From contig NZ_JACHJQ010000001.1 in assembly GCF_014203735.1 (NCBI RefSeq), positions 372,001-436,000 of the forward strand: a stretch of 64,000 nucleotides of DNA, given 5' to 3'. Shown here one piece after another: positions 26,263 to 34,350 of this stretch (the stretch's first letter is position 1; each line of letters begins with the position of its first letter). A model generated the notes under the pieces. The model saw only the letters and a list, made by a program, of their open reading frames with translations, ran no database searches and was not told the DNA's origin. The DNA comes from Actinophytocola algeriensis (GTDB lineage: Bacteria; Actinomycetota; Actinomycetes; Mycobacteriales; Pseudonocardiaceae). A program made the translations under genes and the position numbers.

Positions 26263-26619
26263 CTAGTCCGTCGGTTCGGGGGCGGACTGGTCCATGAGGT
26301 GGACGGTGTTGCCCGCCGGGTCCTGGAAGGTCGCCGACTTCCCGCCGGGGACGTCGATGATCTCGCCGACCCACGTGATGTTCGGGTGCTCGGCGACGAA
26401 CGCCTCAACGCTGTCGACGGCGAAGAAGCCGCCCGCCCTCCACTCCGGACCGTCGTCGGGTGGGGTGTCCAGCATCAACTCGATCTCGGTGCCCGGCAGG
26501 CGGAACGCGGCGGTGGTCTTGCCCTCGCGCCACGACTCGTCCAGGCCCAGTTCGTCGCGGTAGAAGGCGACTGTCGCTTCCAGGTCGGTCACCGGCTGGT
26601 ACAGGAACATCAGCTTCAT
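26263..26619 (-). CDS. VOC (glyoxalase/bleomycin-resistance) family protein
   Basis: 118 residues forming one vicinal-oxygen-chelate module: KLMFLYQPVTDLEATVAFYRDEL at the start, TEIELMLDTPPDD in the middle and SATFQDPAGNTVHLMD at the end. Such proteins bind metals and act as isomerases, dioxygenases or drug-sequestering proteins; the exact role is unknown. The ATG at 26619 is chosen because it starts the first β-strand. It is divergently transcribed from the TetR regulator at 26675, with a perfect palindrome between them, so it is probably that regulator's target. Confidence 0.85.
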   Translation of the reverse strand: MKLMFLYQPVTDLEATVAFYRDELGLDESWREGKTTAAFRLPGTEIELMLDTPPDDGPEWRAGGFFAVDSVEAFVAEHPNITWVGEIIDVPGGKSATFQDPAGNTVHLMDQSAPEPTD

Positions 26620-26627
26620 ACGCCGGA

Positions 26628-26644
26628 CCGTAATTGGATTACGG
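26628..26644. promoter_or_regulatory. Perfect palindrome, probable TetR operator
   Basis: CCGTAATTGGATTACGG is a perfect inverted repeat (7-bp arms, 3-bp centre) between the divergent VOC and TetR genes, nine bases from the VOC start. Position and symmetry fit the operator of the adjacent TetR protein controlling both genes. Confidence 0.75.
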
Positions 26645-26674
26645 TCGTGGGTCAATGGGTTACGCTCCACCGTG

Positions 26675-27196
26675 ATGCGAGAATGGGTTCCGGTACCGGG
26701 CACCGCGAAGGCCCGGCTGGTGGAGGCGGCCATCCACCACTTCGAGACGGCCGGGTACGACGGCGTGAACGTCACCGAGCTGGCCGCCAAGGCCGACGTC
26801 ACCACCGGGTCGCTGTACCACCACTTCGAGTCGAAGCTCGGGCTCTACCTCGTGGTGCGTGAGGAGATGGAGCGGCGCGTCGTGGACCGCATGGCCGGGG
26901 CGGCCGCCGCGGCCGACAAGCCCGTGAGCGCCGCCTTGCTGGTCGCGTTCGACGCGGCCGTGCACTTCGGGGTCTGCCGGATCCTCGCGGAGCCGTTGCC
27001 GGTGCCGCGTGAGGACCCCATCGCGACCACGTTGCGGTCGCTGCTGCCCAAGCGGCTGCGTGCGGCACCCGAGATCTTCGCCGCCTCCTGGCGCGCGGCC
27101 CTGCGGGCCGTGGTCGACGGCGTGCCCAGTGCTACGGCACGCGCGTCGCTCAGTTATCTCCTGGACGGCGCTGTTCGATCACCGGCGCGTCGATGA
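26675..27196 (+). CDS. TetR-family transcriptional regulator
   Basis: 173 residues. The N-terminal helix-turn-helix is classical: KARLVEAAIHHFETAGYDG, then TELAAKADVTTGSLYHHF. The C-terminal ligand domain is alpha-helical and contains two short Pro-rich turns (PLPVPREDP, LLPKRLRAAPE). ATG 26675 is preferred over the adjacent in-frame GTG 26672. It is divergent from the VOC gene, sharing the 17-bp palindrome, and probably represses both. Its 3' end overlaps the convergent fxsA-like gene by 47 bases, which is unusually long but gives clean stops on both strands. Confidence 0.9.
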   Translation: MREWVPVPGTAKARLVEAAIHHFETAGYDGVNVTELAAKADVTTGSLYHHFESKLGLYLVVREEMERRVVDRMAGAAAAADKPVSAALLVAFDAAVHFGVCRILAEPLPVPREDPIATTLRSLLPKRLRAAPEIFAASWRAALRAVVDGVPSATARASLSYLLDGAVRSPARR

Positions 27197-27632
27197 CGAA
27201 CGGGCTGTCATCCGCGGAGTCGTCGCGCACGGGGTTGGCGACGACCTCGCCGTCCACGACGTCGTGGCGGACCACCCGGGTGCGGGCGGCGGCACGGGAC
27301 AGCAAACGTTTGCGGACGACTGCCCTGGTCGGCGGGAACAGCAGCAGCAACGCGGCCACGTCACTCAGGAACCCGGGAAAGAGCACGAGCGCCGCGGCGA
27401 CGCCGATCAGCATCCCGTCCGCCATCTCCGGGCTCGGGTCGCGCCGGTTGCGCAGCGCCTCCGAGAACGACGTCAACGTGCGGGTGCCCTGCCTGCGCAA
27501 CAGCGCCACCCCCGCCATCGACACGGCGATCAGCAGCAGGATCGTCCACAGCGCGCCCACCGCCTGACCCACCGCGATGATCACGGCGAACTCGGCGACG
27601 ACCGCGATGAGCAGCAGTACGAAGACAGGCAT
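27150..27632 (-). CDS. FxsA-family membrane protein
   Basis: 160 residues. FxsA signature: MPVFVLLLIAVVAEFAVII, then LLIAVSMAGVALLRRQG, then DGMLIGVAAALVLFPGFLSD, with a polar C-terminal tail. In E. coli, FxsA relieves exclusion of phage T7 by the F factor; in actinobacteria its function is unknown. It is unrelated to the FxSxx-COOH nomenclature. ATG 27632 is preferred over GTG 27638 because it aligns with the family start. A DoxX-like gene lies 27 bases upstream on the same strand. Confidence 0.88.
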   Translation of the reverse strand: MPVFVLLLIAVVAEFAVIIAVGQAVGALWTILLLIAVSMAGVALLRRQGTRTLTSFSEALRNRRDPSPEMADGMLIGVAAALVLFPGFLSDVAALLLLFPPTRAVVRKRLLSRAAARTRVVRHDVVDGEVVANPVRDDSADDSPFVIDAPVIEQRRPGDN

Positions 27633-27659
27633 GTCCACTCAACGAACGAACCGCCGGAT

Positions 27660-28025
27660 TCACTCCCGGGCCCTGAGGGCCTCCGTGACCAGCGGGACCT
27701 GCAGCGGCAGCCGGGCGAGCATGACCGCGCGCAACAGGGGTTTGCGCCAGAACAGCCGGACCGCCCAGATGTTGGCGGGGAACACCGCGACGAACAGGGC
27801 CGCGGCCAGTGAACCGCCAAGGCGCCTGGTGCGTGGTACCGCCAGCAGGCCGGCCACGCCGAGTTCCGCGACCCCCGACGCGTAGGTCCAGAACCGCGGC
27901 GGGCCCGGGATGGCGGGCGGGATCACCGAGTCGAACGGTCTCGGAGCCGCGAAGTGCAGCGTGCCGGTCGTCGTGAGCAGTGCCGCCAGCCGCACCGCGG
28001 CACGTTTTCCCCGGTTGGAGGCCAT
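27660..28025 (-). CDS. DoxX-like small membrane protein
   Basis: 121 residues with four hydrophobic helices. The segment GTLHFAAPRPFDSVIPPAIP, then RFWTYASGVAELGVAGLL, matches the DoxX/MauE-like four-helix family, as does PANIWAVRLFWRKPLLRAVML near the end. Members are often linked to redox or membrane stress, but no catalytic residues are evident. It is divergent from the box operon, starting 72 bases from boxC, so the shared region may control both. ATG 28025 is the first in-frame ATG with family similarity. Confidence 0.75.
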   Translation of the reverse strand: MASNRGKRAAVRLAALLTTTGTLHFAAPRPFDSVIPPAIPGPPRFWTYASGVAELGVAGLLAVPRTRRLGGSLAAALFVAVFPANIWAVRLFWRKPLLRAVMLARLPLQVPLVTEALRARE

Positions 28026-28048
28026 GGGCCACTGTAACCGGGCAGATC

Positions 28049-28090
28049 TTCTACAGAACCTTGACGTTTGAGAGGTGATTTGTAGAGAAT
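28049..28090 (+). promoter_or_regulatory. boxC promoter with flanking inverted repeat
   Basis: TTGACG (28061-28066) and GAGAAT (28085-28090), 18 bases apart, form a plausible sigma-70-type promoter; transcription would start at about 28096-28097, on the boxC ATG, predicting a leaderless mRNA. Inverted-repeat arms TTCTACA (28049-28055) and TGTAGAgAA (28081-28089) bracket the -35 and overlap the -10, a layout suited to repression. Confidence 0.5.
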
Positions 28091-28096
28091 GGACGG

Positions 28097-29677
28097 ATGG
28101 TGTCCTTCGACACACACCCGGACCGCTATCGGCACTGGTCCCTGCGGGTGGACGGCGAGGTGGCCTGGCTGGTCCTCGACGTCGACGAGCAGGGCGGCCT
28201 CACCCCCGGCTACGAGCTGAAGCTCAACTCCTACGACCTCGGCGTCGACATCGAGCTGTACGACGCCACCCAGCGCCTCCGCTTCGAGCACCCCGCCGTC
28301 CGCACGGTCGTCGTGACCAGCGGCAAGGACAAGGTCTTCTGCGCGGGCGCCAACATCAGGATGCTCGCCGCCGCCTCCCACGAGTGGAAGGTGAACTTCT
28401 GCAAGTTCACCAACGAGACCCGCAACGGCATGGAGGACGCGACCGCCAACTCCGGGCAGACCTACCTGGCCGCGGTCAACGGCTCCTGCGCAGGCGGCGG
28501 GTACGAGCTGGCGCTGGCCTGCGACCACATCGTGCTCGTCGATGACAACTCCTCGACCGTCGCGCTGCCCGAGGTCCCGCTGCTCGGCGTGCTGCCCGGC
28601 ACCGGCGGCCTCACCCGCGTGGTCGACAAGCGCGGCACCCGCAAGGACCTCGCCGACGTGTTCGCCACCCGTGCCGACGGCGTCAAGGGCCGCACCGCCG
28701 TCGACTGGAAGCTGGTCGACGAGCTGGCCCCGCCGCGGCGGTTCACCGAGGTCGTCACCGAGCGCGCGAAGGAACTCGCGAAGCGCTCCGCCAGGCCGGA
28801 CGCCGAGGGGGTCGAGCTGACACCCCTGGTCCGCGACCGGTACGTCACCGCCGAACTCGGTGACGGCACGGTCGACATCACCGTCCACGTCCCCGACGCC
28901 GTGGAAGAACGCCGGGACGCCGAGTTCTGGCCGCTGGCCATGACCCGCGAGTTGGACGACCTCATCCTCCGCCTGCGCACGAACGAGCCGGAGCGTGGCG
29001 TGTGGCTGTTGCGCACCGAGGGGGACCACGAGGTCGTCCGGGGTTACGAAGCCCTGCTCGACACCAGCGACTGGTTCGCGCGCGAGGTCGTCCACTACTG
29101 GAAGCGCACGCTGAAACGTCTCGACGTCACCAGCCGCAGCCTCATCGCGCTCATCGAACCAGGCTCCTGCTTCGCGGGCATGCTCGCCGAGCTGGCGTTC
29201 GCGGCCGACCGCCAGTACCTGCTCGACGACCAGGACGCGGGTGCTGCCGGCACGCTCGTGTTGACCGAGGCCAACTTCGGCACCTACCCGATGGGCAACG
29301 GGCTCACCCGCCTGGAGTCCCGCTTCTGGGGCGAGAAGTCCCAGGTGGACACACTGCGCAAGCAGGCGGGCACCGTGCTGTTACCGGACGAGTGCAAGGA
29401 CCTCGGCCTCGTCACCGACGCGCTCGACGACATCGACTGGGCCGACGAGATCCGCATCGTCGTCGAGGGCCGCGCCGCGCTGTCGCCGGACGCGTGCACC
29501 GGCATGGAGGCCAACCACCGGTTCGTCGGCCCGGAGACGATCGAGACCAAGATCTTCGGTCGCCTCTCGGCCTGGCAGAACTGGGTTTTCGTCCGCACCA
29601 ACGCATCCGGTGAGGACGGGGCGCTGCGGCGCTACGGCACCGGCAAGAAGGCGGTATTCGACAGGAGGCGCGTGTGA
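28097..29677 (+). CDS. boxC: Benzoyl-CoA-dihydrodiol lyase (2,3-epoxybenzoyl-CoA dihydrolase)
   Basis: 526 residues, the size of BoxC. It is a double crotonase fold: the first half has the oxyanion-hole segments VTSGKDKVFCAGANIRML and VNGSCAGGGYELALACDHI; the second has IALIEPGSCFAGMLAELAFAADRQY. BoxC hydrolytically opens the ring of 2,3-epoxybenzoyl-CoA to 3,4-dehydroadipyl-CoA semialdehyde and formate in aerobic benzoate degradation. Its stop overlaps the boxB start (GTGA). Start ATG 28097 appears leaderless given the upstream promoter. Confidence 0.93.
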   Translation: MVSFDTHPDRYRHWSLRVDGEVAWLVLDVDEQGGLTPGYELKLNSYDLGVDIELYDATQRLRFEHPAVRTVVVTSGKDKVFCAGANIRMLAAASHEWKVNFCKFTNETRNGMEDATANSGQTYLAAVNGSCAGGGYELALACDHIVLVDDNSSTVALPEVPLLGVLPGTGGLTRVVDKRGTRKDLADVFATRADGVKGRTAVDWKLVDELAPPRRFTEVVTERAKELAKRSARPDAEGVELTPLVRDRYVTAELGDGTVDITVHVPDAVEERRDAEFWPLAMTRELDDLILRLRTNEPERGVWLLRTEGDHEVVRGYEALLDTSDWFAREVVHYWKRTLKRLDVTSRSLIALIEPGSCFAGMLAELAFAADRQYLLDDQDAGAAGTLVLTEANFGTYPMGNGLTRLESRFWGEKSQVDTLRKQAGTVLLPDECKDLGLVTDALDDIDWADEIRIVVEGRAALSPDACTGMEANHRFVGPETIETKIFGRLSAWQNWVFVRTNASGEDGALRRYGTGKKAVFDRRRV

Positions 29678-31095
29678 CCACCTCGATCAACTACGAGGAC
29701 AAGATCCCCAACAACGTCGACCTGTCGTCGGACCGGCGGCTCCAGCGCGCGCTCGAGGGCTGGCAGCCGAAGTTCATGAACTGGTGGGGCGAGATGGGTC
29801 CCACGCTGGAGACCCAGGGCGTCTACCTGCGCACCGCGATCAGCGTCGGCCGCGATGGCTGGGCGCACTTCGACCACGTGCACGTGCCCGACTACCGCTG
29901 GGGCATCTTCCTCGCCGAGCGCGACCCGGGCCGCACCATCGCGTTCGGCGAGCACATGGGTGAGCCGGCCTGGCAGCAGGTGCCCGGCGAGTACCGCGCC
30001 GACCTGCAGCGCCTCATCGTCATCCAGGGCGACACCGAACCCGCGTCGGTGGAACAGCAGAAGCTGCTCGGCCTCACCGCCCCGTCGCTCTACGACCTGC
30101 GGAACCTGTTCCAGGTCAACGTGGAGGAGGGCCGCCACCTGTGGGCGATGGTGTACCTCCTGCACGCCTACTTCGGCAAGGAGGGCCGCGAGGAGGCGGA
30201 AGGCCTGCTGCTGCGCAACTCCGGCAGCCCCGACTCGCCACGCATCCTCGGCGCGTTCAACGAGGAGACCGCCGACTGGCTGGCGTTCTTCATGTTCACC
30301 TACTTCACCGACCGGGACGGCAAGTACCAGCTCGGCACGTTGAAGGAGTCCGCGTTCGACCCGCTGTCGCGCACGTGCGAGTTCATGCTGAAGGAAGAGG
30401 CGCACCACATGTTCGTGGGCACCACCGGCGTGGACCGGGTGGTGGAGCGCAGCGCCGCGCTCATCCGCGAGCACGACACCCTCGACATCGCCCCGCGCGG
30501 CGGCATCCCGCTCGACATCATCCAGAAGTACATCAACTTCCACTACACGGTGTCGCTCGACCTGTTCGGCAGCGAGACCTCCACCAACGCCGCCAACTAC
30601 TTCACCGCGGGACTCAAGGGCCGCTGGCAGGAGACGCGCCGCAAGGACGACCACAGGCTCACCGACGACGGCGTGTTCCTGGAGAAGCCCGCCGAGAACG
30701 GCACGTGGACGAGCGAGGAGCTGCCCGCGCTGCTCGCGCTCAACCTGGACCTGCGCGGTGAGTACATCGCCGACTGCGAGACCGGCATCAAGCGCTGGAA
30801 CCGGATCATGGAGAGCGCGGAGCTCAACCACCGCTTCGCGCTGCCGCACCCGGGGTTCAACCGGTCGGTCGGGGTCAGCTCGGGACACCACGTCACCCCG
30901 GACGGCACCATCGTCGACGAGGCGACCTGGCAGGCCGCGAAGCACAAGTGGCTGCCCACCAGCGAGGACCTCGCGTTCGTGCGGTCGTTGATGCGACCGG
31001 TCTACGAACGGGGCAAAATCGCGAGCTGGGTGGCACCGCCACGCAACGGCATCAACGGCAAGCCGTTCGACTACGAGTACGTCCACCTCGCCTGA
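29674..31095 (+). CDS. boxB: Benzoyl-CoA 2,3-epoxidase, oxygenase component
   Basis: 473 residues. BoxB is a diiron epoxidase that adds one oxygen atom to benzoyl-CoA. The ferritin-like iron ligands are visible: VNVEEGRHLWAM and LKEEAHHMFVG supply the two ExxH pairs, with an earlier Glu in FNEETADWLAFFM. The GTG start (29674) overlaps the boxC stop and has AGGAGG six bases upstream. The electron-donating reductase BoxA is not encoded in the window and must lie elsewhere. The product is consumed by BoxC, encoded just upstream. Confidence 0.93.
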   Translation: MTTSINYEDKIPNNVDLSSDRRLQRALEGWQPKFMNWWGEMGPTLETQGVYLRTAISVGRDGWAHFDHVHVPDYRWGIFLAERDPGRTIAFGEHMGEPAWQQVPGEYRADLQRLIVIQGDTEPASVEQQKLLGLTAPSLYDLRNLFQVNVEEGRHLWAMVYLLHAYFGKEGREEAEGLLLRNSGSPDSPRILGAFNEETADWLAFFMFTYFTDRDGKYQLGTLKESAFDPLSRTCEFMLKEEAHHMFVGTTGVDRVVERSAALIREHDTLDIAPRGGIPLDIIQKYINFHYTVSLDLFGSETSTNAANYFTAGLKGRWQETRRKDDHRLTDDGVFLEKPAENGTWTSEELPALLALNLDLRGEYIADCETGIKRWNRIMESAELNHRFALPHPGFNRSVGVSSGHHVTPDGTIVDEATWQAAKHKWLPTSEDLAFVRSLMRPVYERGKIASWVAPPRNGINGKPFDYEYVHLA

Positions 31096-31121
31096 TCCCG
31101 GCCCCCAGAAGGCGGTCAACG

Positions 31122-32744
31122 ATGACAGCTCCCACCACGTTCAACGCCACCGACTGGTTACTCCACCGCCACGTGCGGGACGGCGACGGTGACCGGACCG
31201 CTGTCGTGTGCGGCGGGCGGAGCGTCACCTACGAGGAACTGTCCGACGAGACCAGGCGGGTGGCCGCCGGGTTCCGCGCGCTGGGCGCGCGACCGGAGGA
31301 ACGGGTCATGCTGTGCATGGCCGACGGCGTCGAGCTGCTCACCGGCATCCTCGGCGCCATGCACATGGGTGCCGTGCCGGTGCCCGTGTCGACCATGGTC
31401 ACCGGCACCGAGCTGGCGAGCGTGCTGATCGACTCCCGCGCCCGGATCCTGTGCGTCTCCACCGAGTTCGCCGACGCCGCGCGCGTCGCGCTCGCCGTCG
31501 CCACCGAGGTCACGCAGGTGGTGGTCGACGACCCCGCCGGGGACAGCGACCTGACCGGCGTCTCCTGGTCGGCCCTGCGCACCGCGGGCGAGCGCGGTGA
31601 GGCGTATCCGACCTGGGCGGACTCGCCCGCGTTCTGGCTGTACACCTCGGGCACCACCGGCAAGCCGAAGGGCGCCATGCACCGCCACGGCAGCGTCCGG
31701 GACGTCGCCGAGCTGTACGGGCAGGGCGTCCTCGGCGTCTCTCCCGGCGACCGGACGCTGTCGGTGCCGAAGCTGTTCTTCGCCTACGGGCTGGGGAACT
31801 CGGCGTTCTTCCCGCTGTCCGCCGGGGCCACTGCCGTGCTGGAACGTGCCCGGCCCACCCCGGCCGGGATCGCGGAGCGGGTGCGGGAGACCGCGCCCAC
31901 GCTGTTCTTCGGCGTGCCGACGTTCTACTCGGCGCTGCTGAACTCCGACATCCCCGACGACACGTTCTCCTCGGTGCGGCAAGGCATCTCGGCCGGTGAG
32001 CCGCTGCCGCCGGTGCTGTACCACCGGTTCCGCGAGCGGTTCGGCGTGGAGATCCTCGACGGGCTCGGGTCGACCGAGGCGCTGCACATCTTCCTGTCGA
32101 ACCGGCCCGGCGCGGTGCACCCCGGTTCGTCCGGCACGCCCGTCGACGGGTACCGCGTGGAGATCCGCGGCGAGCAGGGCGTGCCGATCACCGGGACCGG
32201 TGAGCCGGGTGACCTGTACCTGTCCGGCCCGTCGGTCGCGTCCGGGTACTGGTGCCGCACGGAGACCACGCGCGCGGTGTTCCAGGGCGAGTGGCTGCGC
32301 ACGGGCGACACGTACGTGCGCAACGAGGACGGGACCTACACGTGCCTCGGCCGGTCCAACGACATGCTGAAGGCGGGTGGCATCTGGGTGTCGCCGGCGG
32401 AGGTGGAGGAGCGGCTGCTCGAGCACCCTGACGTGGCCGAGGCGGCGGTGGTCGCGGGCCGCGACCGCGACGGGCTCGACAAGCCGGTCGCCTGCGTGGT
32501 CCCGGTTTCCGGGCACTCGGTCGACGCCGACGCGCTGGTCACGTGGTGCCGTGCGGGTCTCGCCGCCTACAAGCGGCCCCGTGCCGTGGTGGGCATGGAG
32601 GAGTTGCCGAAGACCGCGACCGGCAAGATCCGCAGGAACGTGCTGCGTGCGCTGGTGGCGGACGAGCTGGTGACCCCGGTACCGCCTGCGGAAACGGTGC
32701 TGGCTCCGTTGGCGCCGCAGGACCACGTGGGTGGGCGCGCCTGA
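31122..32744 (+). CDS. Benzoate-CoA ligase
   Basis: 540 residues of the ANL acyl-CoA synthetase family. The AMP-binding P-loop YTSGTTGKPKGAMHRHG lies near residue 173. The benzoate-CoA ligase-type motif FFAYGLGNSAFFPL follows, then ILDGLGSTEALHIF, GEWLRTGDTY, and the C-terminal KTATGKIRRN with catalytic Lys. It activates benzoate (or a simple derivative) to the CoA thioester used by BoxB. It sits 26 bases downstream of boxB and overlaps the amidohydrolase start (TGATG). Assignment as benzoate-specific rests on motif and operon context. Confidence 0.9.
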   Translation: MTAPTTFNATDWLLHRHVRDGDGDRTAVVCGGRSVTYEELSDETRRVAAGFRALGARPEERVMLCMADGVELLTGILGAMHMGAVPVPVSTMVTGTELASVLIDSRARILCVSTEFADAARVALAVATEVTQVVVDDPAGDSDLTGVSWSALRTAGERGEAYPTWADSPAFWLYTSGTTGKPKGAMHRHGSVRDVAELYGQGVLGVSPGDRTLSVPKLFFAYGLGNSAFFPLSAGATAVLERARPTPAGIAERVRETAPTLFFGVPTFYSALLNSDIPDDTFSSVRQGISAGEPLPPVLYHRFRERFGVEILDGLGSTEALHIFLSNRPGAVHPGSSGTPVDGYRVEIRGEQGVPITGTGEPGDLYLSGPSVASGYWCRTETTRAVFQGEWLRTGDTYVRNEDGTYTCLGRSNDMLKAGGIWVSPAEVEERLLEHPDVAEAAVVAGRDRDGLDKPVACVVPVSGHSVDADALVTWCRAGLAAYKRPRAVVGMEELPKTATGKIRRNVLRALVADELVTPVPPAETVLAPLAPQDHVGGRA

Positions 32745-33601
32745 TGCTGGACGGGATGCCGCTGGTCGACGCGCACGTGCACGCGCCGCGCCTCGCCACG
32801 CTGAAACCGGCGTGGCGGGAGTGGGCGGTGCGGTTCGCGAGCCGCTACGACTGGCGCGCGGCGTACGACGAGGACGGCGTGCCCGTGCCCGCGCTGTTCG
32901 ACGCGTTGTTCGAACGCGAGGGCGTGGACCGGGCGCTGCTGTTCTGCGAGTACAGCCCGCGCGCGACCGGTATCCAGTCCATTGAGGACAACCTGCCGCT
33001 GGTCGAGCACAACCCGGTGCGGTTCCGCCTGGTGGCGAACGTGAACCCGCACCTGCACCACCCGCTCGCCGCCGAGGTGGAACGGCAGCTCGACCTCGGC
33101 GCGGTCGCGCTGAAGATCCACCCGGTGCACGGCGCGTTCGACCCCGGCGACAAGGAGCTGTACGCCGCGTACCACGTGTGCGCCGACCGCGGCGTGCCCG
33201 TGATCGTCCACACGGGATCGTCGACGTTCCCCGGTGCCAGGGCCAGGTTCGGCGATCCCGCGCTCATGCTGGACCCGGTCGACGACTTCCCCGGGGTGAA
33301 CTTCGTGTTCGCGCACGGCGGCCGCGGCTGGTGGTACGACACGGCGGCGTTCCTCGCGCAGTCCAAGCCCAACGTGTGGCTCGACCTCGCGGGGCTGCCA
33401 CCCGCGAAGCTGCCGGAGTACTACGCGCGGTTCGACCTGCCCCGGCTCGCGTCCCGGATGGTCTTCGGCACCGACTGGCCGGGCATCCCCGGTGTGGCAC
33501 ACAACGCCCGTGCGCTCGCCGCGCTCGGGTGGTCGGGGGAGGTGCTTCGCGGCGTGCTGTCGGGGAACGCCGCGAAGCTCTTCCCCGGCCTGAACATCTG
33601 A
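32744..33601 (+). CDS. Amidohydrolase-family metal-dependent hydrolase of the box operon
   Basis: 285 residues of the amidohydrolase_2 (ACMSD-like) family: the N-terminal metal motif VDAHVHAP, a Lys-His region ALKIHPVHGAF, a His in PVIVHTGSS, another in FVFAHGGRG, and the terminal Asp in FGTDWPGIPG. The start overlaps the ligase stop by one base, so it belongs to the box operon. Its step is unclear: canonical box pathways use the aldehyde dehydrogenase BoxD after BoxC, and neither boxD nor boxA is present here. It may release benzoate from an amide or ester precursor, or decarboxylate a substituted substrate. Confidence 0.82.
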   Translation: MLDGMPLVDAHVHAPRLATLKPAWREWAVRFASRYDWRAAYDEDGVPVPALFDALFEREGVDRALLFCEYSPRATGIQSIEDNLPLVEHNPVRFRLVANVNPHLHHPLAAEVERQLDLGAVALKIHPVHGAFDPGDKELYAAYHVCADRGVPVIVHTGSSTFPGARARFGDPALMLDPVDDFPGVNFVFAHGGRGWWYDTAAFLAQSKPNVWLDLAGLPPAKLPEYYARFDLPRLASRMVFGTDWPGIPGVAHNARALAALGWSGEVLRGVLSGNAAKLFPGLNI

Positions 33602-33639
33602 CGCACAGGACGCGCCCAGCGCCAGGTGGAGTTCCGACC

Positions 33640-34350
33640 TCAGCGGGCCAGCACGAGGTAGGCCAGGCCGAACACGCCTCGGTAGGCGGTCAGGTACTCG
33701 CGTTCCCTGGCGTCATCCCGTGCCTTGACCTCCTCGGCGCGCGGGTCGTCCGGGTTCGCCAGCAGCCACTCCCGGTGCCCGGCCCGGTGGCCGGACTCGA
33801 ACTCGTCCCACTCGTGCTGGTCGGCGGTGCTCAGGTGCAGCACCTGCCAGCCGGTCTCGCCGCAGGCCGCGACGAGGTCGGCGAGCGGCAGGATGTCGTC
33901 ACCGAAGACGGCGTGGGCCGCCTCGGTCGGCGGGCGTTCCCAGCAGCCGTCGCCGACCAGGACCCGGCCGCGCGGCACGACCTCCGCGAGTGCGGCGAGC
34001 ATGGCGTGGCTGCCGCCGAACGCGTGCGACGCGCCGATGCACAGCGCCCGGTCCGCGGTGCCGTGCCAGTCGGCGGCCGCCCGCTCGACGAACTTCACGT
34101 CCAGGTCCCGGACGAGAGCTGCTCGCCGCCCGCGGTCGAGACCGGCCGGGTCGGTGTCGACCCCGACGGCCTTCGCCACCCCCCGTGCGGCCGCCCGCAG
34201 CAACAGCTCACCCCAGCCGCACCCGAGGTCGACGATGCTCGTCGCCGTGGGGAGGTCGAGGTGGTCCAGCAGTTCGGCCGCGTGGGCGTCGCTCAGCGGG
34301 GTGTTCCAGCGGAGCTTGGCGTACCGCGCGGCGGCGAGCATGTCGGTCAC
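33640..34350 (-). CDS. Class I SAM-dependent methyltransferase
   Basis: 236 residues. The SAM-binding glycine motif is SIVDLGCGWGELLLRAA near residue 40, followed by an acidic residue in VGVDTDPAGLDRG at the end of β2 and a third motif at ALCIGASHAFGG. The C-terminal half contains WERPPTEAAHAVFGD. The GTG start overlaps the GNAT stop by four bases, so the two are coupled. The substrate is unknown. Confidence 0.82.
   Translation of the reverse strand: MTDMLAAARYAKLRWNTPLSDAHAAELLDHLDLPTATSIVDLGCGWGELLLRAAARGVAKAVGVDTDPAGLDRGRRAALVRDLDVKFVERAAADWHGTADRALCIGASHAFGGSHAMLAALAEVVPRGRVLVGDGCWERPPTEAAHAVFGDDILPLADLVAACGETGWQVLHLSTADQHEWDEFESGHRAGHREWLLANPDDPRAEEVKARDDAREREYLTAYRGVFGLAYLVLAR

Noticed and set aside
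27150-27632. Possible link between FxsA and the FxSxx-COOH-like locus because of the similar name
   Set aside because: FxsA here is the phage-T7-exclusion-suppressor membrane family, unrelated to FxSxx-COOH peptides.
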